From Ureibacillus sinduriensis BLB-1 = JCM 15800 (GTDB lineage Bacteria > Bacillota > Bacilli > Bacillales_A > Planococcaceae): a stretch of DNA of 64,000 nucleotides. Of the stretch, positions 1-9,919 are shown one piece after another. The stretch lies in the NCBI RefSeq assembly GCF_000772955.1, contig NZ_JPVO01000052.1, positions 173,309 to 237,308 on the forward strand, in the 5' to 3' direction. The translations under genes were made by a program, and so were the position numbers. The notes beneath the pieces are model-generated. The model did not search any database and had not been told where the DNA came from. It worked only from the letters and a program-made list of their open reading frames with translations. Within the stretch, counting starts at the first letter, position 1. The number at the start of each line of letters is the position of its first letter.

Positions 1-375
1 ATATGGCAAATTAAATACTGCAAAGTCTTCATTGAAGTTTTCCAATAAGCTTCCCGCAACAATTGACATCTGGATTGTGCCGGATTGTACTAATTCGATT
101 GTTTCGCGTTGTGCACCCAACAATTCATTTGGGAAAATCTCGATTTCATATGCCCCATTTGTACGTTCTTTAAATTTTTCGCCAAACTCTTCCAACGCTT
201 TATATTGCGGATGATTCTCCGGTTGGTTGAACGCCACTTTCAATACTTGCGTTTCACCGCTTGAAGTTCCCCCAGCGTCAGTAGCGCCTGATTCCCCCCC
301 GCCACAAGCTGCCAAAATAGTTAGTGCTAATCCGATAACCCCTAAAAACAATAATTGTTTGAATGATTTTTTCAT
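1..375 (-). CDS. TRAP transporter substrate-binding protein (DctP family), partial
   Basis: The first ~125 codons of a minus-strand gene that runs off the left edge. It starts at ATG 375 behind a GGGGGG ribosome site. The product begins with a Lys-rich, hydrophobic signal peptide ending in a lipobox (LAAC, Cys about residue 24) and a Gly/Ser linker. It continues with VAFNQPENHP and later AQRETIELVQSGTIQM, the pattern of DctP-type periplasmic-binding proteins of tripartite ATP-independent transporters, which carry organic acids including uronates. The membrane subunits would lie further left. Being next to uronate genes it may bind a sugar acid; the ligand is not readable from the sequence. 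Confidence 0.85.
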   Translation of the reverse strand, partial: MKKSFKQLLFLGVIGLALTILAACGGGESGATDAGGTSSGETQVLKVAFNQPENHPQYKALEEFGEKFKERTNGAYEIEIFPNELLGAQRETIELVQSGTIQMSIVAGSLLENFNEDFAVFNLPY

Positions 376-396
376 CTTGGTCCCCCCAAAATAGAG

Positions 397-1353
397 TTAT
401 ATTTTATTAACAGGATAATGAAGCTCTTCATTCTTCACATATCTCACTGCTTCTTCCGCAACTTTTCTTTTCAATTCCTGTGCTGCTTGCTCCGAATACC
501 AGGCCATATGCGGTGTACAAATGAATTGCTCCAACTCGAGCAATGGAGAGTGTGAATCAATCGGCTCTTTCACCGCCACATCCAAAGCTGCCCCCGCGAT
601 TTTTTTGGAACGGAGTGCTTCATATAAAGCCTCCTCATCGACAATGCCACCCCGGGAGACATTGATCAAATAGCTAGTGGACTTCATCTTTTCAAGCACA
701 TCCGCATCAATTAAATTCATTGCCTGATCGGATGGGCAGTGTATGGAAACAACATCAGCCTGCGCAATAAGTTGCTCAAACTCTACAAATTCAATAAACG
801 ATAAAGTAGAATCGTGTTTTTTCTGCTCCGATGAAATATCGTAGGCGATGACTTTACAGCCCAGTGCATGCACTTTTTTCGCAAATTCCGCACCGATGCG
901 TCCCACGCCTACAATCCCGACGATTTGTTCGCTATGGCGGAATATTGGGATACTTGCTTGATAATCCCATTGCCCCGCTTTTACAAGCCGCTCCATTTTC
1001 GAAATCTTCCTTGTAAGCGCTAGCATTAATGCCAAAGCATGATCTGCAACTTCATGCGTGCCATAATCGGGAACATTGCAAATCTGGACCCCATATTTTG
1101 TTGCTGCAGATAGGTCGATATTATTCACCCCTACACCATAACGGACGATCAATTTCAAGTTCGGCAATTTTGCAAAAACCTTTTCAGTGAATGGTGCATA
1201 CTGATTTACAATGACCACCGCTTCTTGGCAATTGTGGATTAGATCCTCTTCCGTTTGATTTTGTTGTTGTTCAAACAAAACCTGATTTTCCAAGAAAATG
1301 CGTTGTTCAATCTCAATATCAGCGTGGTCACAGTCGGAAATAATTACTTTCAT
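397..1353 (-). CDS. D-isomer-specific 2-hydroxyacid dehydrogenase (NAD-dependent)
   Basis: 318 residues, normal for the phosphoglycerate-dehydrogenase/C-terminal-binding-protein superfamily. The NAD-binding Rossmann motif GIVGVGRIG lies near residues 147-155, the substrate-binding Arg follows in NVSRGGIVDEEAL, and the late catalytic His is in the CTPHMAWYS segment. It lies 20 nt downstream of kduI and is probably cotranscribed with it. In most pectin clusters the enzyme after KduI is the short-chain dehydrogenase KduD. A D-2-hydroxyacid dehydrogenase here could reduce a related 2-keto or diketo uronate intermediate, but that is inferred from position only. The family is certain, the substrate is not. 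Confidence 0.85.
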   Translation of the reverse strand: MKVIISDCDHADIEIEQRIFLENQVLFEQQQNQTEEDLIHNCQEAVVIVNQYAPFTEKVFAKLPNLKLIVRYGVGVNNIDLSAATKYGVQICNVPDYGTHEVADHALALMLALTRKISKMERLVKAGQWDYQASIPIFRHSEQIVGIVGVGRIGAEFAKKVHALGCKVIAYDISSEQKKHDSTLSFIEFVEFEQLIAQADVVSIHCPSDQAMNLIDADVLEKMKSTSYLINVSRGGIVDEEALYEALRSKKIAGAALDVAVKEPIDSHSPLLELEQFICTPHMAWYSEQAAQELKRKVAEEAVRYVKNEELHYPVNKI

Positions 1354-1373
1354 TTGTCATCACCCATCCAATG

Positions 1374-2207
1374 CTATTTCAAATCTTTCATTGCTACGTG
1401 ATCCATATCATCAAAATCCAAGTTCTCTCCGCACATTCCCCAAATGAACGTATAATTTTTTGTGCCGATGCCGGAGTGAATGGACCAACTTGGCGACAAT
1501 ACCGCTTGCTCATTCGCCATTACAATATGGCGGGTTTCATTTGGCTGCCCCATCAAGTGGAATACTCGTGTATCTTCTTCCATATCGAAATAGAAATAGA
1601 CTTCCATACGGCGTTCATGTGTATGGCATGGCATCGTATTCCAACCGCTGCCTTCTTCAAGTACAGTCATGCCCATACTTAATTGGCAAGTTTCCAATAC
1701 ATCAGGGTGTATGTATTGATTGATGACACGTTTATTCATGTTGCCGTCAGTTCCCATTGGTCGTTTAATCGCTTTTTCTTGATCAATTTTGACTGTCGGG
1801 TATTTCGCATGTGCCGGACAGCAATTAATGTAAAATTTTGCTGGATTATTAGAATCAACGGATTCAAAATACAGCTCTTCCGTCCCTCTACCAATATATA
1901 AAGCTTCTTTATTACCGATGTCGTACGTATCTCCATCGCAAACAATACGTCCAGGGCCGCCAACGTTGATCACGCCCATCTCGCGTCGCTCCAAAAAGTA
2001 TTTTGCAGCCAATTCTTTCCCGGCATCCAACGTAACTTTTTGATCAATCGGATAAATCCCGCCATAAATAATGCGATCTACATGGCTATAGCTCAATGTG
2101 CCTGCATTTTCTACGAACAGTTTTTCCATCAAAAACTCTTCTCTTAATTTTTCAGTTGTGTAATGTTTCACATCTTCAGGATGGTGTGCATAAATAATTT
2201 TCATCAT
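1374..2207 (-). CDS. kduI: 5-dehydro-4-deoxy-D-glucuronate isomerase KduI
   Basis: 277 residues, the standard KduI length. The enzyme is a cytosolic cupin-fold, zinc-dependent isomerase that turns 5-keto-4-deoxyuronate, released from unsaturated galacturonate, into 2,5-diketo-3-deoxygluconate. Recognisable parts are the N-terminal [19 protein letters not shown] block, INVGGPG, and the metal site block [17 protein letters not shown] with its paired His and Glu. A strong AAAGGAGG site precedes two adjacent ATG codons; the first is used here. It is divergent from the IclR regulator gene, and the intervening region carries a cre-like site and an inverted repeat, so both catabolite repression and pathway control are likely. 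Confidence 0.95.
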   Translation of the reverse strand: MMKIIYAHHPEDVKHYTTEKLREEFLMEKLFVENAGTLSYSHVDRIIYGGIYPIDQKVTLDAGKELAAKYFLERREMGVINVGGPGRIVCDGDTYDIGNKEALYIGRGTEELYFESVDSNNPAKFYINCCPAHAKYPTVKIDQEKAIKRPMGTDGNMNKRVINQYIHPDVLETCQLSMGMTVLEEGSGWNTMPCHTHERRMEVYFYFDMEEDTRVFHLMGQPNETRHIVMANEQAVLSPSWSIHSGIGTKNYTFIWGMCGENLDFDDMDHVAMKDLK

Positions 2208-2226
2208 TTTTTTCCTCCTTTTATCA

Positions 2227-2240
2227 AGAAAGCGCTATCA
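2227..2240 (-). promoter_or_regulatory. cre-like site (CcpA) upstream of kduI
   Basis: AGAAAGCGCTATCA matches the Bacillus cre consensus TGWAANCGNTNWCA at 13 of 14 positions. It lies 20 nt before the kduI start codon, where bound CcpA would block transcription. Matched by eye. Confidence 0.6.
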
Positions 2241-2251
2241 GAAAGCATATT

Positions 2252-2268
2252 GTTCCACATCGTAGAAC
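2252..2268. promoter_or_regulatory. Inverted repeat in the kduI-iclR intergenic region, candidate IclR operator
   Basis: GTTCCACATCGTAGAAC has GTTC/GAAC outer arms, with another GTTCC a few bases on. It lies between the divergent kduI and IclR-family genes, where a KdgR-like regulator would be expected to bind. No consensus for this regulator is known to me, so the assignment is positional. Confidence 0.35.
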
Positions 2269-2447
2269 TCAGTTCCAATTTATAAATAATTATATGTGCA
2301 AAAATTTGCAATTACAAGAAGAAATTAATTTTTCTGCAAATTGTAATAACAGTTATTAACTTTTTGAGATATCATTTACAAATCAATAGTTTTTCGAATA
2401 TGATTGATAAAGGCTACGAATTTTTTAGAAATGGTGGAGAAATAAAA

Positions 2448-3209
2448 ATGGCAACTGTACAATCTATTGAACGTGCTTTTATGATATTAGAATATTTATC
2501 TGAGCACCCAAACGGTATGCAGATCACAAAACTGGCAACTGAAACTAAATTATCGAAAAGTACTGTTCATCGATTACTTTCCACTCTGATTGAGTTGCAA
2601 TATGTCCGGAAAGACAGTGAAACCGACCGCTACTATCTGAGTTACCGCACGTTGTATCTAACCCGGAATATTTTAAGCAACTCCAGTTTGATCACAGTGG
2701 CAAGACCATTATTGGAAAACTTGGTGAAGGAAATTAACGAAACAGTGCATTTATGTGTGGAAGAAAATGAAGAAGTCGTATATGTCGACAAAATCGAAAG
2801 CAATCAAACAATCCGCATGTATTCACGCATCGGCAGCCGTGCACCGATGTATTGTACAGGTGTCGGGAAAATGATGTTATCAGGAAAAGACGAACATACA
2901 CTGAATGAAATCATCTCAAGAATTCGTTTTACCAAACGCACAAACTACACCATTTTAACGCCCACCGATTTACTTCATGAAATTTCAAATATACGAAAAA
3001 ACGGCTATTCGCTCGACAATATAGAAAACGAAGAAGGGATCCGCTGCATCGCTGCACCGATTTATGATTTCAGCGGAAAAATCATCGCTAGCTTTAGCAT
3101 TTCCGGTCCAAGTACGAGAGTAACGATGGACAGAATAGAGAACGAATTGGCAAAGAAAATATTAAATACATCAAGAGCAATCTCCTCCCGGCTTGGGTAT
3201 GTACAATAA
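2448..3209 (+). CDS. IclR-family transcriptional regulator (KdgR-like)
   Basis: About 253 residues from the ATG at 2448, which follows GGTGGAG by eight bases. An upstream in-frame ATG at 2364 lacks such a site. An N-terminal winged helix-turn-helix (QSIERAFMILEYLSEHPNG, then LSKSTVHRLLSTL) is followed by the IclR effector-binding domain, seen as SRIGSRAPMYCTGVGKMML and ENEEGIRCIAAPIYDFSGKIIASFSISGP. KdgR-type IclR proteins bind 2-keto-3-deoxygluconate and repress pectin genes. Its position divergent from kduI makes that role likely here. Ligand and targets remain inferred. Confidence 0.9.
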   Translation: MATVQSIERAFMILEYLSEHPNGMQITKLATETKLSKSTVHRLLSTLIELQYVRKDSETDRYYLSYRTLYLTRNILSNSSLITVARPLLENLVKEINETVHLCVEENEEVVYVDKIESNQTIRMYSRIGSRAPMYCTGVGKMMLSGKDEHTLNEIISRIRFTKRTNYTILTPTDLLHEISNIRKNGYSLDNIENEEGIRCIAAPIYDFSGKIIASFSISGPSTRVTMDRIENELAKKILNTSRAISSRLGYVQ

Positions 3210-3243
3210 GATTGGCCGAGGCAAAATCCCAATAGCAAAAAAT

Positions 3244-3285
3244 AAGGATATTACGCAAGAGGCAGACCTCTGACGCAATATCCTT
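3244..3285. terminator. Bidirectional terminator between the IclR gene and the chemoreceptor gene
   Basis: AAGGATATTACGCAAGAGG pairs with CCTCTGACGCAATATCCTT (one or two mismatches). T-rich tracts on both strands serve the convergent genes on either side. Confidence 0.85.
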
Positions 3286-3300
3286 TTTGATATCGTTTTG

Positions 3301-5013
3301 TTAAATTTTAAATTGGCGGATAAGTGTTTGAAGGTCTTCAGCAAGACTCGCCAATGCTTGAGAAGAAGAAGTAATTTCTTCCATGGAAGCCAGTTGCTCC
3401 TCTGTTGCCGCCGTCACCGATTGCGTACCGGCAGCAGTTTCAGTTGCCACTTCACTTACCTCTGAAATCGAGTGATTTACTTCATTCGTACTTGTCAACA
3501 GCTTCTCGACATTTCCTTTAATACCCTCGATTTGTGGGACAGCTTTGGAAATCACGGATTCAATTTCACCGAATGTATCACCGGCTAAATGAACGACCGT
3601 CATCCCTTGTTCAACTTCCCCAGTTGCATCTTCAACCATCTTCATCGTCTGGTCTGTATCCTGTTGGATCGCTGCAACGAGCTGAGAGATTTGTCGTGCC
3701 GAAGTAGCCGATTCCTCGGCAAGTTTACGAACCTCGTCCGCTACAACCGCAAACCCTTTCCCCGATTCCCCTGCCCTTGCCGCTTCAATTGCTGCATTCA
3801 GTGCCAGCAGATTTGTCTGCGCCGCAATATTGGTAATTACTTCGATGATTTGTCCGATTTCCCTTGAGCGGGTAGAAAGTTCCGCAAAGGAAACGACCAA
3901 CGATCGGACCGTCTTATCGATAAACTGCATCTGATTATTTACTTCGTTGATGACTTTTCTTCCTTCGCCAGAGAGTCTTGATGCTTCATTTACGGTATGC
4001 GATACAATTTCGGTATTATTCATCACTTCTTGAGTTTCATGATCAATCTGTCCAATCAGGTTCGTGCTATCTTTAATGATTTCGACTTGATTGTCCGCCC
4101 CTACAACAAGTTCCTGGGTTGTTTGTGAAATATGCTCACTGGCACTTGTGCTTTGTTCAGCACTGGCACTCAGCTCCTCGGAAGCCGCCGCAACCTGTTC
4201 GGAAGTGCTTCCGACAGTACGGATAACATTATTGACTCCTTCAACCATTTTATTGAAGGAGGCATTTAACATACCAATCTCGTCTTTCGATTGGTAGTCT
4301 CCTTTTACGGTAAAGTCACCGTTTTCCACTAGACCTAATAATTCTTGTATGTTTCTTAGAGGCTTGGTAATGAATCGCGCAATGACCAAACCTACTGTGA
4401 TCGTAATGATTATTGCCAACGCGATTGTGACAATTACGGAATTAGTTGCCTTTTCCGTCGTTTCAATCACTTCACCAAAAACTCGCTCGGAGCTCTGCAT
4501 ATTGGATTCTTCCAGTTCTGTAAGCAGTTCATTGATTTCAACCCGTATAGGCTCCAATTCATTTTGGAACAACTGGTAGGCTTCCGCATTTTTATTTTCC
4601 ATGGCTAATTCTCTTACTTTTTTCCGAAGAACATTTTGCTCCATATCCAATGTGATGAGTGTATCAAGCTGTTTCTCCACTTCACTTGGCAACTGCATTG
4701 ATTCCAATGTTTGTGAATAAGTGATCGTTTCATCGATGTTTACGTCAAGACGTTCATTAAGATATTTGTTTCGGTCATGGTCTTCCGTTAACAACATCTC
4801 CAATAAATACGCATTTACGGCACGGTTGTTAACGCTGATTCCGCTGAGCATTAAACTCGGTTTTAATTGCTTATTATATAAAGTATCGGCACTTTTTCTT
4901 CCTTCCGAAAGGCTGCTTATACTTACAAACCCTAATAACAGCAGCGCAATGGTAAAAATGGATATCAGTAAAATCAGTTTTTGTCTTACCTTTAAGTTTC
5001 TTATCAACTTCAT
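3301..5013 (-). CDS. Methyl-accepting chemotaxis protein
   Basis: 570 residues. A membrane segment at about residues 12-33 is followed by an extracytoplasmic four-helix-bundle sensor (about 35-190). A second membrane segment lies at about 192-213, then a HAMP domain ([20 protein letters not shown]) and a long coiled-coil signalling domain. The signature hairpin tip [20 protein letters not shown] and [15 protein letters not shown] are intact, so it should couple to CheW/CheA. Glu/Gln-rich methylation stretches are present. The sensor type often binds small aromatic or carboxylic ligands. Taxis to pectin breakdown products would fit the neighbourhood but is a guess. It is monocistronic, with terminators on both sides. 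Confidence 0.92.
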   Translation of the reverse strand: MKLIRNLKVRQKLILLISIFTIALLLLGFVSISSLSEGRKSADTLYNKQLKPSLMLSGISVNNRAVNAYLLEMLLTEDHDRNKYLNERLDVNIDETITYSQTLESMQLPSEVEKQLDTLITLDMEQNVLRKKVRELAMENKNAEAYQLFQNELEPIRVEINELLTELEESNMQSSERVFGEVIETTEKATNSVIVTIALAIIITITVGLVIARFITKPLRNIQELLGLVENGDFTVKGDYQSKDEIGMLNASFNKMVEGVNNVIRTVGSTSEQVAAASEELSASAEQSTSASEHISQTTQELVVGADNQVEIIKDSTNLIGQIDHETQEVMNNTEIVSHTVNEASRLSGEGRKVINEVNNQMQFIDKTVRSLVVSFAELSTRSREIGQIIEVITNIAAQTNLLALNAAIEAARAGESGKGFAVVADEVRKLAEESATSARQISQLVAAIQQDTDQTMKMVEDATGEVEQGMTVVHLAGDTFGEIESVISKAVPQIEGIKGNVEKLLTSTNEVNHSISEVSEVATETAAGTQSVTAATEEQLASMEEITSSSQALASLAEDLQTLIRQFKI

Positions 5014-5213
5014 TCTCTCTTCTCCTCATATGTTTCCTGATATCTCTCTATGTGCCCGAAACTACAAGTTTAGCCATAAAAAGTTACCTGCTAATAATTT
5101 CGGTCAGTATTTAAATTACTTTAGTATTTTTTTGATAAAAGTAGTATTTACATTACTTCTTATAATTGGATATACTTGCCTAATAGTTTAAGTGCATTTT
5201 AGATAAAAAAAAA

Positions 5214-5240
5214 CAGCTCCTTGGCTTGACCAAGGGGCTG
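5214..5240 (-). terminator. Rho-independent terminator after the hybrid sensor kinase gene
   Basis: CAGCTCCTTGG and CCAAGGGGCTG form a hairpin. On the minus strand it is followed by a run of nine T, 15 nt beyond the stop codon. Confidence 0.9.
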
Positions 5241-5254
5241 CTTCTATATTTATA

Positions 5255-8200
5255 TCATTCTTTCGATCCAGGCAGTAGGATTGTAATTTTTGTTCCAATT
5301 CCTTCTTCACTCTCAAGTTCGAAGGAAGCTCTTTTTATCAATTTGAGTTTCCTGAAAGGATTCGTAAATCCTACCCGTGAATTTTTGCCATTCAGCAAGT
5401 CTGACTGTTTCTCCTTCGAAATCCCAATACCATCATCCTCAATGACGATTCGAACCATTCCCTGCATTTTGCTTACAGCAAGTTTGATTGTTCCCCCGGC
5501 TGCTTTCTTGCCAATTCCATGTTGGACGGCATTTTCGATCAATGGCTGAATAGTCATTAATGGAATAATGGCATCTGCTGTTTCGTCGAAATCATAAATA
5601 ACTTCCAGCCTGTCACCAAAGCGCATTTTTTCGATTTTCAAATAAGCTTGAACAAGTTCCAATTCATCCTCCAGCGGAACCAGTGACTGATAACTATTGA
5701 AATCAAGTTTTGCACGAAAATAAGTAGCTAAATATGTAAGTGCCTCTCGCGTCATTTTTGAATCCAAATAAGTTAGTCCGATAATTGTTTGCAATGTATT
5801 ATAGAGAAAATGAGGTTTGATTTGCGAATAATACATCGTCAGTTCATCCACCAGCGAGTCTTTGGAAGTTTGCCTCATCGACAGCAGAAACTCGATACGC
5901 ACCTTTAATTCATCCAGCATCACGGGCTTTTGCAAGAATTCATTTGCACCGATTTGGAAAGAAGAAATCATATCGGATAGTTGTCCGGCAGCAGTTAGTA
6001 CAATCACAGGTAGATCAAACAAGTCAAACTTCTCCCTCAACGCCTTGGACACTTCGAACCCGTTCATATTGGGCATCATTAAATCTAGGATCACTAAATC
6101 AATTTCCTTATCGTTCAGTACCTCCAGAGCCGCTTCCCCGTTATCCACCGCAATGACGGTATAACCCAATGAAGCAATCATGTCCTGTAAAACGAACAAA
6201 TTGGGATGTTCGTCATCCACTATTAAAATCGTCTGTTCTTTATTACCCTCTACTATTTTTGGAAATTCATACTCTATTTGTTTATCAATAACCGGTACAA
6301 GTTGAAACGGGCTTGAACCTTGAGCAATGAGACCTTTTTCTTCATGTCGGGCCTCTCCTTCTGCCAATGGAAGTGTAAAAGTAAAGCACGTCCCTACTCC
6401 ATAGGTTGAAGAAACAGCAATGTCCCCTCCCGAAAGTTCCACCAACTCTTTTGCGATGCTTAAGCCCAATCCCAGACCTTTGCTTTTAGTTTCATAGCTC
6501 GTATCAACCTGATAGAAAGATGCAAAGATTCGGCTTAAATGTTCTTCTTCGATTCCAATCCCGGTATCTGATACCGAAATATACATCTTATTCTCTTTTA
6601 CTTTTGCTTCAACCGTAATTTCTCCAACTTTTGTATATTTAATGCTATTATGAATGAGATTCAACAATATTTGCTTAAGCCTGTTTTCATCTACATACAC
6701 CTTCGGCAAGGAGGCTTCCGTCCGATTGATCAACCTTACAGATTGTGGATTTGGAAGTAAATAAGACATCTCCGCAATAATATCCCCCACGACCTGAAGG
6801 GATGTAGGTGCAGGAGAGTGGCTTACTTCCCCTTTTTTAATATTGCCCGCATCAAGAAGGCTTTCGACCATGCTGGCCAAGCGTCTTCCAACATTGTGAA
6901 TGAGATGCATGCTTTCTTGTTGCTCCCCCTTCAGCGGTCCAGTTCGTCCTTCCAGAATGGAGCTGGTCAAATTCAATATCAAATGAAGAGGTGTCCTTAG
7001 TTCATGTGAAGTCTTCACAAGAAATTCATCCTTGACGGAATCGAAATGGATGAGCTCCTTCGTCAGTTCATCTACCCTTTTAAACGCTTGCTGGGACCGG
7101 TAACTTATCAAGGTAGATAAGCTGATGGCCGTAACTAAAAATAAAAAGACTGGCGCCCATCCAAACTCCACATTGAATAAGAAATTGAGTCCCAGCAATA
7201 GGCTATAGCAAACAAATGAAACAACAACGTGGATAATATACAGCATGCCTTCCATCTTGTTCATAAACGCTCTGATGAGAATAAACAAAATATAAAGATA
7301 GACAAGTGCCAAAATAATCACGATATAAACTGCAATGTTGGCAATCGGGAATATACTCGACAGATCAATGACTTGAGTGGGACCCAATAGAATGGCCTGC
7401 ATGAATAGCAGCAGGCAGAGCGTCGCCACTATCTTCTTATTGGCATAGGGTTTAAAAAAGTGATACATGAACAATAAAAAGAACAATACGGAAAGATGGA
7501 TTGCCATCAACTGCAGTTGCAGCAACAGGTTTTGCCCAATCATCGGCAGTACCGAGATCAATAGTCTTTCATTAATGGCTGATATGTAAAAGCCTTGCAG
7601 CAAACAGAAAATGCTGAAATATAATTCATACAGATTTTTGCGCTGTTGCATATAGGTCACGAAGTACATGATGGCAAGTAAAAGGTAGCCGGAAAACACT
7701 ATAGTATCCAGCATCTTATATAAATCCCTATCCTCCAGGACATTTTCTGTCGGGCCCAATTTAATGGGACGTGTAATCCCTCCCGTTACTACTTTAAAAC
7801 TGGAAACATGTATCACCAACTCAAGCTGCTTTGAACTGCTGCTGAAAAAAGTGTTGTATCCGGAATTATTGAATTCACTCTTCCTATCAGTGACATTTCC
7901 CGTGCTTCCTATGATACTCCCATTCATATATATCTTGCTCGCGTAACCAATCATTCCCACCCTCAAGCCAAAGTCCCCTTCAGAAGGGAGATTGATGTTG
8001 AGTCGGTAGGTGCCGTACGCTTTTTCCTTTGTTACAAACTCGTCCCATTTTCCCGGGACTTGAATCAGTTGCTTTTCATCACGGTAAGCATCAAAACGGG
8101 AAGAATCTTTACCGGGTTCAATGAAAATACCCGGGTAAAATTCCCACTCCCCATCCAATTGAACAAGCTCTTGTTCATCAAAATTCACATCTTCTAAATC

Positions 8201-8320
8201 TAATGATCCATCCTTGGCCAGAGGCTGTCCGGAATCATTCCCATAATACACTCGCATTGCATAAAAAACTGTAAACAAAACAAGCAAAATGGAGAAAAGC
8301 AGCGTTAATATTCTTTTCAT
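5255..8320 (-). CDS. Hybrid sensor histidine kinase: 7TM-DISM sensor, HisKA kinase, receiver, second LytS-type kinase
   Basis: 1021 residues with two complete kinase modules. After one membrane helix comes an extracytoplasmic beta-rich domain (about 45-190; galactose-binding-like, GEWEFYPG and VPGKWDEF), then seven membrane segments (about 205-410). The first transmitter has its phospho-His in SHELRTPLHL (about 439) and ATPase boxes SDTGIGIEEEHL and GLGLGLSIAKELVEL. A receiver domain (ILIVDDEHPNLFVL, about 695-810; LVILDLMMP) follows. A second, LytS-like kinase ends the protein (QIKPHFLYNTLQTIIGL, about 830; NAVQHGIG). The divergent response regulator gene is the obvious partner. The signal sensed is unknown. 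Confidence 0.9.
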   Translation of the reverse strand: MKRILTLLFSILLVLFTVFYAMRVYYGNDSGQPLAKDGSLDLEDVNFDEQELVQLDGEWEFYPGIFIEPGKDSSRFDAYRDEKQLIQVPGKWDEFVTKEKAYGTYRLNINLPSEGDFGLRVGMIGYASKIYMNGSIIGSTGNVTDRKSEFNNSGYNTFFSSSSKQLELVIHVSSFKVVTGGITRPIKLGPTENVLEDRDLYKMLDTIVFSGYLLLAIMYFVTYMQQRKNLYELYFSIFCLLQGFYISAINERLLISVLPMIGQNLLLQLQLMAIHLSVLFFLLFMYHFFKPYANKKIVATLCLLLFMQAILLGPTQVIDLSSIFPIANIAVYIVIILALVYLYILFILIRAFMNKMEGMLYIIHVVVSFVCYSLLLGLNFLFNVEFGWAPVFLFLVTAISLSTLISYRSQQAFKRVDELTKELIHFDSVKDEFLVKTSHELRTPLHLILNLTSSILEGRTGPLKGEQQESMHLIHNVGRRLASMVESLLDAGNIKKGEVSHSPAPTSLQVVGDIIAEMSYLLPNPQSVRLINRTEASLPKVYVDENRLKQILLNLIHNSIKYTKVGEITVEAKVKENKMYISVSDTGIGIEEEHLSRIFASFYQVDTSYETKSKGLGLGLSIAKELVELSGGDIAVSSTYGVGTCFTFTLPLAEGEARHEEKGLIAQGSSPFQLVPVIDKQIEYEFPKIVEGNKEQTILIVDDEHPNLFVLQDMIASLGYTVIAVDNGEAALEVLNDKEIDLVILDLMMPNMNGFEVSKALREKFDLFDLPVIVLTAAGQLSDMISSFQIGANEFLQKPVMLDELKVRIEFLLSMRQTSKDSLVDELTMYYSQIKPHFLYNTLQTIIGLTYLDSKMTREALTYLATYFRAKLDFNSYQSLVPLEDELELVQAYLKIEKMRFGDRLEVIYDFDETADAIIPLMTIQPLIENAVQHGIGKKAAGGTIKLAVSKMQGMVRIVIEDDGIGISKEKQSDLLNGKNSRVGFTNPFRKLKLIKRASFELESEEGIGTKITILLPGSKE

Positions 8321-8583
8321 TTATACACCTTCATTATTTTTATCTTTTAAACCGATATGATGGGGATTCACATAGTTTTGATATATTTCTTGACGCTAGA
8401 TTAAATGTCCTACACATCCAGGTGACAATATTACTAATTGTAGAAGAAACACTCTTTATTGACGAATTTAAGTTTATTAATAGCGACTATTTTTATATAA
8501 TAAGATATATTTTCCATTATATATAATTCCATACAGTTTAGTAATATTATCATAAAAAAATGTGTTCCATAAGGAGTAAAGTA

Positions 8584-9726
8584 ATGACTCGAGTAGTTCT
8601 CGTTGATGATGAGGCGTTAGCTCTTATTTCGTTAGAGAAAATATTAGAAGACTTTCCCGGGGTAATCGTATTAGGTAAATACAACAACTACGAAGAACTC
8701 CTTGCATTTGTGGAGAAGGAAACAATAGATGTAGTATTTCTCGATATTGAAATAGGGACAAGCAACGGATTGGATATTGCGAAGGATATTTTATCGATCC
8801 AGCCTTCTATACAAATTGTATTCGTTACGGCCCACTCAGAATATGCGGTGCAAGCCTTTGAATTGAATTCAGTCGATTACTTGCTGAAACCTATCTCATC
8901 CAAACGACTAGCAAAGACCATCTCACGGATAAACGAAAAAATAGGGCACCGCAATATGGATATCAGTGAAGCCAGAAGTACACCTCTTGTAATACAGTGC
9001 CTCCATGAGTTTCAAGTATTCAGGAATCATCAGCCTATTCCTTTTAAGACGGCAAAAGTGAAAGAACTTTTCGCCTATCTTTTTACGAATATAAACACTT
9101 ACATTCACCGGGATATATTGATTGAACATTTATGGCCTGAGCAAGAATATAAAAAAGCGAAGATTAATTTGCATACATGTATTTCGCATCTAAGAAAACT
9201 TTTTAGCGAATTAGGATACAAAGATTGTATTACCTTTTCGAACCAAAGTTATTCCCTGATTCTGAAAGAATACGAGTGTGATGCTTTAACCATTTATGAG
9301 GTGGCTTCAAATCTCGATACAGTGGATCACACAAATATCCAATTATTAGAAAAAACGATTCGTCTATATTCGGGCGATTATTGCGAGCTTAATGGATATA
9401 AATGGGCAGCCGAAAAGACATCGGAGCTTCATATGATCATGTCCTTCTTATTGAGAAAAACGATAGAGTATTTGCAAACGGTGGATCCTGTAAAGGCACT
9501 CGGCTATTCCCAACTATATATGAAGCTGAACCCTTATTCGGATGAAATCGTCAACAGGATGATGAATCTGCTTATCTCCATGGGGAATCAATCAGAAGCA
9601 ATCAAAGTCTTTCAGGATTATCAACATCTTCTAAACGATGATTTAGGAATAGAACCGAATCATCAACTTAGTGAAATTTATCAATCTTTGTTAACAACAA
9701 CAAAAACAAAAGACGTTCCGGTTTAA
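8584..9726 (+). CDS. Response regulator with winged-helix and bacterial transcriptional activation (SARP/BTAD-type) domain
   Basis: 380 residues from ATG 8584, behind AAGGAG with a 7-nt spacer. The in-frame ATG at 8560 is less well placed. An N-terminal receiver domain (RVVLVDDEALALISLEKIL; phospho-acceptor Asp in VVFLDIEIG; Lys in DYLLKPI) is followed by an OmpR-like winged helix (about 140-230; TAKVKELFAYLFTN). The last 150 residues form a TPR-like BTAD domain (LLEKTIRLYSGDYCELNGYKWA; YSDEIVNRMMNLL). This layout is seen in Bacillales regulators paired with 7TM-DISM hybrid kinases, such as the one encoded divergently 263 nt away. Targets are unknown. Confidence 0.88.
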   Translation: MTRVVLVDDEALALISLEKILEDFPGVIVLGKYNNYEELLAFVEKETIDVVFLDIEIGTSNGLDIAKDILSIQPSIQIVFVTAHSEYAVQAFELNSVDYLLKPISSKRLAKTISRINEKIGHRNMDISEARSTPLVIQCLHEFQVFRNHQPIPFKTAKVKELFAYLFTNINTYIHRDILIEHLWPEQEYKKAKINLHTCISHLRKLFSELGYKDCITFSNQSYSLILKEYECDALTIYEVASNLDTVDHTNIQLLEKTIRLYSGDYCELNGYKWAAEKTSELHMIMSFLLRKTIEYLQTVDPVKALGYSQLYMKLNPYSDEIVNRMMNLLISMGNQSEAIKVFQDYQHLLNDDLGIEPNHQLSEIYQSLLTTTKTKDVPV

Positions 9727-9743
9727 ATGACTGGAACGTCTTT
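9708..9743 (+). terminator. Terminator of the SARP-like response regulator gene
   Basis: AAAAGACGTTCC and GGAACGTCTTTT form a 12-bp perfect stem that spans the stop codon and ends in TTTT. Confidence 0.8.
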
Positions 9744-9797
9744 TCAACTTACTATGTACACTTTATCGAAGGTTTAAAGAACTATCCGTAAACCATA

Positions 9798-9829
9798 TGT
9801 AGACAAAGGCGCAGTCTGCTTTGTCTACA
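9798..9829. repeat. Perfect 11-bp inverted repeat (TGTAGACAAAG / CTTTGTCTACA)
   Basis: Two perfect arms with a 10-nt spacer lie in the gap between two convergent genes, 91 nt past the stop of the siderophore ABC ATPase gene. No T run follows directly, so it is not a textbook terminator. It may be a mobile-element remnant or an mRNA 3'-end structure. Confidence 0.7.
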
Positions 9830-9919
9830 CTCCGATACTTTTTGTAATGCATGGTTCTAATAATTTTGAGTTCCTCTTTACTGGCAGGTTCCCATCAGTA
9901 GGCTCCATCCCCCATACAA

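Noticed and set aside
1371..1963. Several small frames on both strands over kduI
   Set aside because: kduI is a full-length, well-conserved gene. The others have no ribosome sites or family likeness.
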